From RYN-133 sp963708645 (GTDB taxonomy: Bacteria; Actinomycetota; Actinomycetes; Mycobacteriales; Jatrophihabitantaceae): 64,000 bases of DNA. The notes beneath the pieces were generated by a model, which worked only from the letters and a program-made list of their open reading frames with translations, was not told where the DNA came from and did no database searches. Shown here in pieces: positions 7,782 to 15,324 of the stretch (positions within the stretch are counted from its first letter, which is position 1; every line of letters begins with the position of its first letter). The stretch lies in NCBI GenBank assembly GCA_963708645.1, contig CAVPTA010000014.1, positions 368,764 to 432,763 on the forward strand, read 5' to 3'. Position numbers and translations under genes: made by a program.

Positions 7782-10034
7782 TCAGCTCGCGCGCAAAGTG
7801 ATGGGACGATGGGTAGCAAGCTGCTCGCCGTCGATCGGCATCGACAGCCAAAAGCCTTGCGCGCTGTCGCAACCCAGCTCGGTCAGCGAGCGCAGCTGGG
7901 CTGCTGTCTCTACGCCTTCGCCGACAGCGGTCAGCCCGGCCGCATGTGCGGCACGCACGATCACCTCGAGCAGCGCCTGCTCGCCGGCGGTCTCGGCAGC
8001 GACGAAGGTCCGGTCGATTTTGATCGCGTCGACGGGCAGAAGGCGTAGCCGCGAGATAGAGCTGTATCCGGTCCCGAAGTCATCGATGCTCACCGATGCG
8101 CCAAGAGACCGGATCTCTTGCAGGTGCTCCGATGCGCGCAAATCCTCTCCCAGCGCGGTCTCGGTGATTTCGAGGACGAGCTGACGCGCGTCGAGACCGC
8201 TCTCCTGCAACGCCGTCCGCACGTCGCCGATCAGGCGGTGATTGCTCGCGTGCCGGCCGGAGATGTTGACCGCGATCGTGACGTGTGGGTCGCCGAGCGC
8301 GGCGACCTGCTTGGTGGCGGTGGTCAGCACCCACGTGCCGATGTCGCAGATCAGATCGGACTGTTCGGCCACTGGGACGAAGCTGTCCGGCGCAAGCAGC
8401 CCGCGTTCTGGATGGCGCCAGCGCAACAGCGCCTCGTACCCTTCGATCCCGCCGGACTGCAGGTGGTAGATCGGCTGGTACTGCACGATGAGGTCGTCCG
8501 CTGCTATCGCTGCTCTGAGCTCACTTTCGAGCTGCTCACGTTCGGACAACTCGCGGCGTAGCGCATCGTCGAACACCTCGACGCGCCCCTTTCCTGCGGT
8601 CTTCGCGCGGTACACGGCGATGTCGGCTTCGTTGAGCAATCGTTCGGGGTTGATGTCGCCATCCTGGCTGACTGCAAGGCCGACACTCGCGCCGATCCGG
8701 ACGAGCCGTCCGTCGGCTGTCGGCAGCGGCTGCGCCAACTCGGCCACGATCCGGGTGCCGAGGTCGACGGCGTCGGCGTCTCGCTCGTTGTTCTCGACCA
8801 CGACGATGAATTCATCGCCGCCGAGTCGAGCCACGAAGTCCCCGGCCCGCACCTGGGTCCGTAGGCGCTGCGCCACACTTCGCAGGACTTCGTCACCGGC
8901 GGCGTGTCCATGTACGTCGTTGACCGCCTTGAATCCGTCCAGGTCGATGAACAGCAGCGCCAACAGGCTGCCGCTGCGTTGGCCGCGCGCCTGAGCCGCA
9001 TGAATCTCGGTCATCGCCTGTGCTCGGTTCGGCAAGCCGGTGAGCGCATCATGCGTCGCCTGATAGGCAAGATCGTTCTGCAACCGATCGCGCGCATCGT
9101 TGGCAGCGAGCACCTCAGCCATCGCCATCGCCATTCGCGCCACCACGAGCACGAACAAGGTCATCGATACGCCGACGACCGGCCACACGTCCAACTGCGC
9201 GCCGGTCATCTCCTCGACGGCCAGCACTGCGGGTGCGATGCACGTCGCCACGGCCAACGAAACGACTCGTCGCAATCGAAGGCCGTGCACCGTGGGCTGT
9301 GCACTCTCGGTCAACCGCGTCATGGACGGATGCAACGAGGCCGCGCCCCACGCCACGTAGGACACCAGCCAGATCATGTCGTACGCCGTATTGCCGACGG
9401 TGAGCCAGAGACTGACCACCGTCGAGACCGTGTCGCCGACGATCAACAGACCGAAGGCAGCCATCAGCAGGCGGAACGACGTCGTCCGCCCGGCTCCCCC
9501 GGTGACCATCCGGAACAACAACGCCAGCAGGAGAATGTCACCGGCCGGGTACGCCACGCTCACTGCCGCGGTGAACGGCGAGTAGTCGTACAGCTTCACC
9601 GTGGGGTGGCCGAGCGAGGCCCACGAGAGGATGCCGACGCCGATCGTCAGGATGGCGCTGTCCAGGAGCCCCGCACGGTCTTTGCGCCGCCCGCCGCGGC
9701 GATGGAGCAGCCACAGCCCGACAGCGATGACGGGGTATCCGACGAGGTAGAACGCGTCGACGATCGAGGGGTAGCCGTCACGGTTCGCGATGTCGCGTTG
9801 CCAACTGTCGACCGCGTCCCCGACCACCCACAAGGTGAGCCCGACGAGCATGAACCACCACGGCGCGCGCGACGCCGGCCGATTCCTCGTCAGCCCGATG
9901 AAGATCGCCGCGATGCTCGACAGCCCGATAACGACATACAACGCGTCCTGCGCCAGTGCGGCGTGCACGAGCGGGTAGCACAGCGTCGCGGCAACGCCGC
10001 AGGCGAGATACCACCGCCAGACCGTGCTCCTCAT
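7782..10034 (-). CDS. Membrane-bound bifunctional GGDEF-EAL protein
   Basis: The 750-residue protein has an N-terminal membrane region of eight to ten helices (about 8-300) with no recognised sensor motif. A GGDEF domain follows (about 320-485; RLGGDEF near residue 403), with the RxxD inhibitory site five residues before it (RAGD). The EAL domain (about 500-745) has all main catalytic motifs: YEALLRW, NISGRH, ITETAL, DDFGTGYSS, KIDRTFV and EGVET. It can therefore in principle make and break cyclic di-GMP. The ATG start at 10034 lies directly before the first helix. It is transcribed alone, facing the small membrane gene pair. The signal it senses is unknown. Confidence 0.93.
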   Translation of the reverse strand: MRSTVWRWYLACGVAATLCYPLVHAALAQDALYVVIGLSSIAAIFIGLTRNRPASRAPWWFMLVGLTLWVVGDAVDSWQRDIANRDGYPSIVDAFYLVGYPVIAVGLWLLHRRGGRRKDRAGLLDSAILTIGVGILSWASLGHPTVKLYDYSPFTAAVSVAYPAGDILLLALLFRMVTGGAGRTTSFRLLMAAFGLLIVGDTVSTVVSLWLTVGNTAYDMIWLVSYVAWGAASLHPSMTRLTESAQPTVHGLRLRRVVSLAVATCIAPAVLAVEEMTGAQLDVWPVVGVSMTLFVLVVARMAMAMAEVLAANDARDRLQNDLAYQATHDALTGLPNRAQAMTEIHAAQARGQRSGSLLALLFIDLDGFKAVNDVHGHAAGDEVLRSVAQRLRTQVRAGDFVARLGGDEFIVVVENNERDADAVDLGTRIVAELAQPLPTADGRLVRIGASVGLAVSQDGDINPERLLNEADIAVYRAKTAGKGRVEVFDDALRRELSEREQLESELRAAIAADDLIVQYQPIYHLQSGGIEGYEALLRWRHPERGLLAPDSFVPVAEQSDLICDIGTWVLTTATKQVAALGDPHVTIAVNISGRHASNHRLIGDVRTALQESGLDARQLVLEITETALGEDLRASEHLQEIRSLGASVSIDDFGTGYSSISRLRLLPVDAIKIDRTFVAAETAGEQALLEVIVRAAHAAGLTAVGEGVETAAQLRSLTELGCDSAQGFWLSMPIDGEQLATHRPITLRAS

Positions 10035-10248
10035 GCTCCGCCTATCGGCCAGTTCGGCAGATTTTCAAGCGAAAGGCGCGCGGAAGTCGCGAGATTGCTG
10101 TGATTGCCCCAAGGCCTGACTGCGTTGCGTAACCCCGCGGTGGCGTATTGGACACCTCCCATTCTCTTGCTGGCTCTGCTCGGCGAATACGCATAGGGCA
10201 CGCACGGTTCAGTGCGATCTCACGGCTACTCGACTAATGGAGACCACC

Positions 10249-12036
10249 ATGTCGAAGTACTCCCGTCCGGCCCTCGCCGGACTGGCCGCGGTGTCGGCCG
10301 CAGCGCTCTGCGCGCTGCCGGCCCTCCCCGCCAACGCCCATCCAGGCGGCCCGTCGAAGGCACACAAGACCAAGCACGTGCTGTTGATATCGGTCGATGG
10401 CATGCACCAGAACGATCTGACGTGGTACATCAACCATCACCCGAACTCGACGCTGGCCAGGCTTACCCACACAGGCAGCGAGTACACGAATGCGTTGGCC
10501 TCGAACCCGTCGGACTCCGATCCGGGCGGCACCGCATTGATGACGGGCGGCAACCCCAAGTCGACCGGCATCTTCTACGACGTCGAGTACAGCCACAAGG
10601 TCGACGAGGCGGGCGCTGCCTGCACCCCGGGCCACGCGGCCACCGGCGGCGACGTCGTCTACGACTCGCCTGACGACGCGTTGGCAAGCGTCCCCGACTT
10701 CATCAACCCGTCGAACGGCACCTTCCCGTCATTCGACGAGAACGGTTCGATCTACCCGCAGGGTAAGGACACGAACCCTGCCGCGATCATGAAGCTGAAG
10801 AACAACGTCTCGTCGTTCAACACGGCGTCGTTCCCGGTCGACCCGGCAACGTGCAAGAACATCCTGCCGTGGGACTACCTGCGCGACAATTCGATCTTCC
10901 AGGTGATCCACAAGGCCGGCCTGCGCACCGCGTGGTCGGACAAGCACGCCGTATACATGTCGTTCAACGGTCCGGGTTCGAACGGCAAGAGCATCGACGA
11001 CTACTTCGGCCCTGAGATCGACTCGCAGGCCGTCGAGCCCAACGGCGTCCCGTATCCGCAGGACGACGACTGGGCGCACATCGATGCCGCGACCAAGCAG
11101 TACGACGGATACAAGGTGCAGGCCATCCTCAACGAGATCAACGGTCGCGACCACTCGGGCAGGATCAAGGTCGGTACTCCGGCGATCTTCGGCATGAACT
11201 TCCAGACCGTCTCGGTCGCGCAGAAGATCCCCTCGACGCCGACCACGCTGATCGGGCCCGACTCGCACGGCAACTACACGACGAGCGCGCCGCAACCCGG
11301 TGGCTACAAGTGGGTGAACGGCCATCTCGTGCCCGGCCCCGTCCTCTCGAGCGCGCTGAACTACGTCGACGTACAACTCGGCCGCATGGTTGCCACGATC
11401 CACAAGGACGGCCTTGCGGACTCGACGACGATCATCGTCACGGCCAAGCACGGCCAGTCGCCGCAGGATCCGAACAAGCTGGTCACCGTCCAGGACGGGC
11501 CGATCGTCAGCGCGATCAATGCCGCGTGGGCGCAGACGCACCCGCAGAACACGAGCCTGATCGTCGCCGGAACCGACGACGACCTGTGGCAGTCCTACCT
11601 GTCCGACAACTCGCAGAGCGCCTGCAACTTCGTCAAGAGCTACCTCTGGAACCACACGGCGCAGGGTTACGACGTCAACGACAATCCGGTGACGGTGCAG
11701 CACTCCGGCCTCGCCCAGATCTGGGCCGGCTCCGCCGCGGCAAACTTCTTCGGCGTTCCGGTCAACGAGGGCAATTACCCGGACGTGTTCGGCAAGGTCC
11801 AAGCGGGCATCGTCTACGCCAAGCCGACCAAGCTCGCCGAACACGGCGGGATGCACGCCGCCGACCGGCACGTCCTGATGGTCGTCAACGGCCCCGGCGT
11901 CCGCTCCCGAGTCGACTCCGCACCCGTCGAGACGACCCAGGTCGCGCCGACTGTGCTTTCGCTCCTGGGGCTCGACCCGTCCGACCTGCGGGCCGTGCGG
12001 GTGGAAGGCACCCGGGTACTTCCCGGCATCGGATAG
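10249..12036 (+). CDS. Secreted alkaline phosphatase/phosphodiesterase superfamily protein
   Basis: The 595-residue protein has a signal peptide (residues 1-32, ending ALPANAHP). The alkaline phosphatase-superfamily core shows HVLLISVDGMH (first metal-binding Asp), DPGGTALMTGG with the nucleophile Thr, TAKHGQSP and HGGMHAADRH (metal-binding His and Asp), the pattern of nucleotide pyrophosphatases/phosphodiesterases. It probably hydrolyses phosphodiesters or phosphonates outside the cell. The frame opens at 10237, but ATG 10249 has a GGAG site eight bases upstream and a cleaner signal peptide. A strong hairpin follows the stop. It is a single-gene unit with 214 bases of upstream DNA in which I recognised no operator. 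Confidence 0.9.
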   Translation: MSKYSRPALAGLAAVSAAALCALPALPANAHPGGPSKAHKTKHVLLISVDGMHQNDLTWYINHHPNSTLARLTHTGSEYTNALASNPSDSDPGGTALMTGGNPKSTGIFYDVEYSHKVDEAGAACTPGHAATGGDVVYDSPDDALASVPDFINPSNGTFPSFDENGSIYPQGKDTNPAAIMKLKNNVSSFNTASFPVDPATCKNILPWDYLRDNSIFQVIHKAGLRTAWSDKHAVYMSFNGPGSNGKSIDDYFGPEIDSQAVEPNGVPYPQDDDWAHIDAATKQYDGYKVQAILNEINGRDHSGRIKVGTPAIFGMNFQTVSVAQKIPSTPTTLIGPDSHGNYTTSAPQPGGYKWVNGHLVPGPVLSSALNYVDVQLGRMVATIHKDGLADSTTIIVTAKHGQSPQDPNKLVTVQDGPIVSAINAAWAQTHPQNTSLIVAGTDDDLWQSYLSDNSQSACNFVKSYLWNHTAQGYDVNDNPVTVQHSGLAQIWAGSAAANFFGVPVNEGNYPDVFGKVQAGIVYAKPTKLAEHGGMHAADRHVLMVVNGPGVRSRVDSAPVETTQVAPTVLSLLGLDPSDLRAVRVEGTRVLPGIG

Positions 12037-12048
12037 CGCACCACGCAC

Positions 12049-12080
12049 AGGGAGGCCGGGGAACTCCCCGGCCTCCCTTT
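12049..12080 (+). terminator. Intrinsic terminator after the phosphodiesterase gene
   Basis: AGGGAGGCCGGGG (12049-12061) and its perfect complement (12066-12078) form a 13-bp stem with an AACT loop, followed by TT. The stem lies 13 bases after the stop codon. The short T-tract is usual for high-GC actinobacteria. Confidence 0.8.
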
Positions 12081-12093
12081 CACGTCACGGTGA

Positions 12094-12285
12094 CTACCGT
12101 GAGCGCGGACGTGGCCGTCCCCAGGCGCCGCGAAGCTCGCGGGCATGCTGCTCGGCCAGGATCGGATTCTGAGCAGCGGATGGCTCTGGTGTGTACGGCG
12201 TCGGGTTCACGCTCAGTCCCCTTCCCGACCACGCGATCGAGCCCTCGATTTGGTCAAATATCGACCAGATCGGCGCTTCGATCAA
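12094..12285 (-). CDS. Possible small coupled protein, unknown
   Basis: The frame of 63 codons starts at TTG 12285, overlapping the epoxide hydrolase stop by four bases (TTGA). The product begins MIEAPIWSIFDQIEG and ends in a basic tail (GRPRPRSR). No family is recognised. The overlap suggests translational coupling. The rare start codon and small size keep confidence low. Confidence 0.4.
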   Translation of the reverse strand: MIEAPIWSIFDQIEGSIAWSGRGLSVNPTPYTPEPSAAQNPILAEQHARELRGAWGRPRPRSR

Positions 12286-13418
12286 CCATCCGGTGTCGCG
12301 GCGTCTGGCAGCAGAACCTCATGCAGGGTGCGCGCGAGCAGCTCGGGCTCGGCGACCGTCGGAAAGTGCCCGCCGGTGTCGTGCTCGCGCCACTCGCTGA
12401 TGGTGAAGTAGCGCTCGGCCAGCGCACGTGGCGGCTTCGGAAACGGCACCTGCTCGCCGCCGAACGTGCTGACCGCCGTCGCGACCCGCGAGAGATCATC
12501 AACCGGCAACGCGCCACCTCGGTTGTGCCGGGTCACCCAGTAGGGCAACAGCGACGACGAGATCGTGCCCGTGACCCAGTACAGCGTGAGAGTGGCAAGT
12601 AGCAGGTCACGATCGAATGCCGGCGAGCCGTCCGAGCGAGTGCTGCTCCATGACACGACCTTCTCGCCGATCCAGGCAGCGAGCCCAGCCGGACTGTCCA
12701 GCAGTGCGGCACCCAGCGTTGACGGCTTCGTCGCATGTTCGTGCGCATAGCCGCCCTCGTCGGCGGTCCACGCCTCGACCTCGCGGGCGAAAGCCTGCTC
12801 TTCGGGCGTGCGCGGCACCGGCGCCGGGCTCAGCCCCGGCGTTGCCAGATGGATGGCCCGGACGATGTCGGGGTGATCGCGCGCGAGCCATGCGGTGACT
12901 CCGGCTCCGAGGTCGCTGCCGTGTGCGACGAAGCTGTCATGGCCTAGACCATCGGTCATCAGTTGGTGCCACAGCGCCGCGACGGCCCGGCTGGTCAGGC
13001 CCTCGACCGGCGGCGGCCCGCTGAACCCGAAACCGGGTAGTGACGGGATGACGACGGTGAACGCATCGGTGAGCAGCGGCGCCACCAGCGAGTGCTCGAG
13101 AAATGAACCCGGCCAGCCGTGCGTGAGGACCAACGGCACCGTTGCCGGTTGCGTCCCCTCGAGCACGATCGCGTGCACGACCTGCCCGCCAATGTCCGCG
13201 CGGACGTGGGTCATTGCGTCGAGCCGCTCCTGGAAAGCGTCCACGTCGAAGGCACGCCAGTCGTCGAGGACCTCTCGCAACCAGCTTGCAGGCACCCCTT
13301 GCCGCCAATCGCCATCGGCGGCCGACACTCGCGAATCGTTCAGGCGTGCGCGCAGATGTTCGACGGTGTCGGGATCCAGGACGGGCCGGTAGGGCTGTAC
13401 CTCGACGTCACCGGCCAT
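12282..13418 (-). CDS. Epoxide hydrolase (alpha/beta hydrolase with EHN domain)
   Basis: The 378-residue protein starts with an epoxide hydrolase N-terminal domain (about 5-105, including DWRQGVPASWLREVLDDWR) and continues with an alpha/beta hydrolase fold. HGWPGS is the oxyanion-hole motif, AHGSDLGAG contains the nucleophile Asp, and GGHFPTVAEPE has the catalytic His. This is the layout of microsomal-type bacterial epoxide hydrolases, which open epoxides to diols. The nucleophile elbow is HGSDLG rather than the common QGGDWG, which may affect specificity. ATG 13418 gives the usual family start; the open frame extends to 13460. Confidence 0.9.
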   Translation of the reverse strand: MAGDVEVQPYRPVLDPDTVEHLRARLNDSRVSAADGDWRQGVPASWLREVLDDWRAFDVDAFQERLDAMTHVRADIGGQVVHAIVLEGTQPATVPLVLTHGWPGSFLEHSLVAPLLTDAFTVVIPSLPGFGFSGPPPVEGLTSRAVAALWHQLMTDGLGHDSFVAHGSDLGAGVTAWLARDHPDIVRAIHLATPGLSPAPVPRTPEEQAFAREVEAWTADEGGYAHEHATKPSTLGAALLDSPAGLAAWIGEKVVSWSSTRSDGSPAFDRDLLLATLTLYWVTGTISSSLLPYWVTRHNRGGALPVDDLSRVATAVSTFGGEQVPFPKPPRALAERYFTISEWREHDTGGHFPTVAEPELLARTLHEVLLPDAATPDG

Positions 13419-13475
13419 GCACGCAGCGTTGCAGCGAGTGACGGTCGCCGGCAATCGCATCCCATGATACGAAAG

Positions 13476-13634
13476 TCAGCGGTCGCCGCCACGGCGATCG
13501 TTGTCGGCGTCGTCGTGCTCGGCGTCGCGACGCTCCGCGGACTCCTCGTTCGACGGCGTGGGATCAGGCGGAGCACCACTGGGGCCATCGGGAACCACCT
13601 GCGGGCCGCCCTTCTCATCGTCTGGATCGCTCAT
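13476..13634 (-). CDS. Small acidic, proline-rich protein
   Basis: A short frame of 52 codons begins at ATG 13634 (MSDPDDEKGGPQVVPDGPSG) with an AGGATCC site just upstream and ends at TGA 13476-13478. The product is highly charged (many Asp, Glu and Arg) with a Pro-rich centre and is probably disordered. It lies 57 bases before the epoxide hydrolase start and 44 bases after the stop of the upstream Rieske gene, all on the minus strand. No family recognised. Composition and position support it modestly; the opposite-strand frames here read as low-quality shadows. Confidence 0.45.
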   Translation of the reverse strand: MSDPDDEKGGPQVVPDGPSGAPPDPTPSNEESAERRDAEHDDADNDRRGGDR

Positions 13635-13678
13635 CTCAGGATCCTGCCCAGGTTCTGACCGTTGACAACACAGAGTGG

Positions 13679-14554
13679 CTACCGAACGGGGTTCAATCGC
13701 AGAGCGCGTTCCTCGTCACGGCGTACCTGGACGCGGCCGTCCGCAGCGCGCACCTCGAGCGCGGGCTGTGGACGCGTGGCCGGCCCGGACATGACCTGAC
13801 CGGCGCTGTCGAACGTGCTGCCGTGCCAAGGGCAGGTGATGCAGCCGTCTTCGACGTCGCCTTCATGCAGCGGTGCGCCGCGATGCGTGCATCGATCGGC
13901 CAGCACGATGATCTGCTCCCCGTCGCGGTACGCGACGAGCGGCACACCGTCGATGTCGTGGCGCGACGGATGCGCGCTCACCTCGTCGAGCGCGCACAGA
14001 TCGGTCCACTCGGTCGGCAGCCGCTGAAACACCGTGGTGTCGACCCCGACCCCCTGCGCATAGGCAAGGTGACCTCCGAGCCAGCCGGCGGCAGACGTCA
14101 CGACGAGAGCGGCAGCGGACAGCGCTGCGCCCGCCGGACGGTTGTCACGTCGAACACGCCAACTGGCCAATTGAAGACTCGTTGCGACGGAGTTCGCCAA
14201 AGCGTGGACGAGGCCGACCCGTCGCTCGGCCCGTGCGGTGCTGAGCCAGTCGGACACGCCGGTCGCTGCGGCCGGGACGGCAGAGATCACGCCGAGCGCG
14301 ACGAGCGCACGTGCTGCCTTTCGATCCGCACCGATCAGGTCGAGCGTGCTTGCCGAAGTCCACGCGCCGATCGGAACAGCGATCAGCATCGGATGCGCGG
14401 GATGCCCGAGCGCCGTGCCGCTGAGGGCGTCCTCGACCGGACCGGACGTGACCACCTTGCGCAGCGGCTTGCTCACCACCTCGCAGATCCCATCGAGCCA
14501 CGATGCCCGCTCGAGGCGGTCGACGAGACGATCCAGGACCACGGCTGACCTCAT
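13679..14554 (-). CDS. DUF2231 membrane domain fused to Rieske [2Fe-2S] domain
   Basis: The 291-residue protein has an N-terminal DUF2231-like membrane part (about 45-170) with four helices and the GHPAHPMLIAVPIG motif. A Rieske ferredoxin domain follows (about 185-275), with cluster ligands in CTHRGAPLHEG and CPWHGSTFD. DUF2231 proteins carry conserved histidines and are thought to be heme or redox membrane proteins. The fusion suggests electron passage between a membrane redox centre and a cytoplasmic Rieske cluster. The start ATG 14554 has an AGGAG site 8 bases upstream. No oxygenase partner is adjacent. Confidence 0.88.
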   Translation of the reverse strand: MRSAVVLDRLVDRLERASWLDGICEVVSKPLRKVVTSGPVEDALSGTALGHPAHPMLIAVPIGAWTSASTLDLIGADRKAARALVALGVISAVPAAATGVSDWLSTARAERRVGLVHALANSVATSLQLASWRVRRDNRPAGAALSAAALVVTSAAGWLGGHLAYAQGVGVDTTVFQRLPTEWTDLCALDEVSAHPSRHDIDGVPLVAYRDGEQIIVLADRCTHRGAPLHEGDVEDGCITCPWHGSTFDSAGQVMSGPATRPQPALEVRAADGRVQVRRDEERALRLNPVR

Positions 14555-14735
14555 GAAGAGCTCCTATAGATCATTGCCGCCGAGCAAGGTAGCCGGCGGG
14601 TTCGGCCAACGCTCGAAGTTGGCCTACCCACAACCGGGTGATCTCATCGCATTCCACAGGAGGAAGCGCCGTGTCGTTCGCCGGTGATCGACGTCGGTCG
14701 TCTACGGGTACGCGATTCGGTGTGCGCCGGGCGAA

Positions 14736-15191
14736 GTGCCCGACACCGCGACGCGCGTCCTCGTCGAACTCGGTGTCAGCCGGGTCGTCGTTCCGGCCGG
14801 GTTTCCGCCGCAATGGCTCCCCGATGTCGACGTCGTCGGCGAACCGGTCGACACCGTCACCCTCGATGAGGTCGGAGCCGTGCTCACGACCTGTGCGCTC
14901 GCGATCGCCGAGACCGGCACGATCGTGCTCGACTCGGGGCCCGGGCAGGGCTCACGTGCGCTGACCCTGGTCCCTGACATCCATCTCGTGATCGTCGATG
15001 CCGAGCAGATCCGCGCCACGGTTCGCGACGCGGTCACCGATCTCGATCCCACGCGCCCGATGACCTGGATCAGCGGGCCGAGCGCGACGAGCGACATCGA
15101 ACTCGACCGCGTCGAGGGCGTGCACGGCCCACGCGTGCTGCACGTGATCGTCAGCGATCCGCAGGAGCCGGACTCTTCGACGCGCGGTTGA
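14736..15191 (+). pseudogene. LUD-domain (LutC-like) protein missing its N-terminus
   Basis: The 151-codon frame encodes the C-terminal two thirds of a LutC-type LUD protein. SRVVVPAGFP, AIAETGTIVLDSGPGQGS, SLVPD-like TLVPDIHLV and ISGPSATSDIELDRVEGV are diagnostic. Relatives are about 200-220 residues long, with 60-70 residues before the first strand. Here the frame opens shortly after a stop near 14690, and the homologous residues YAIRCAPGE lie just upstream without a start. A strong AGGAGG site with GTG at 14671 sits in a different frame, as if the original start survives but the intervening coding DNA was lost with a frame change. No LutA or LutB genes are nearby. It is probably inactive. 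Confidence 0.65.
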
Positions 15192-15324
15192 CGACCAGCG
15201 CCGCCGACGTGTGCCGGGCTCGATGGCGCACGTCCGGATTCCTCTCATCACTCAGGTTTCTTGGGATGCAACCGATATCGCCGGGGAGAGGGAGAGGGAA
15301 TCGAAGAACTGAGGTCCACCCAGG

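Noticed and set aside
10729..12048. Long antisense open frame opposite the phosphodiesterase gene (439 codons)
   Set aside because: It mirrors the codon pattern of the strong plus-strand gene, has no start signal or recognisable motif, and is rich in Arg, Asp and Val as antisense frames in high-GC DNA are.
12100..12116. GGACGTGGCCGTCC as a DosR-like palindrome
   Set aside because: The central spacing is six bases rather than four, and it lies inside the small minus-strand frame, not in a promoter.
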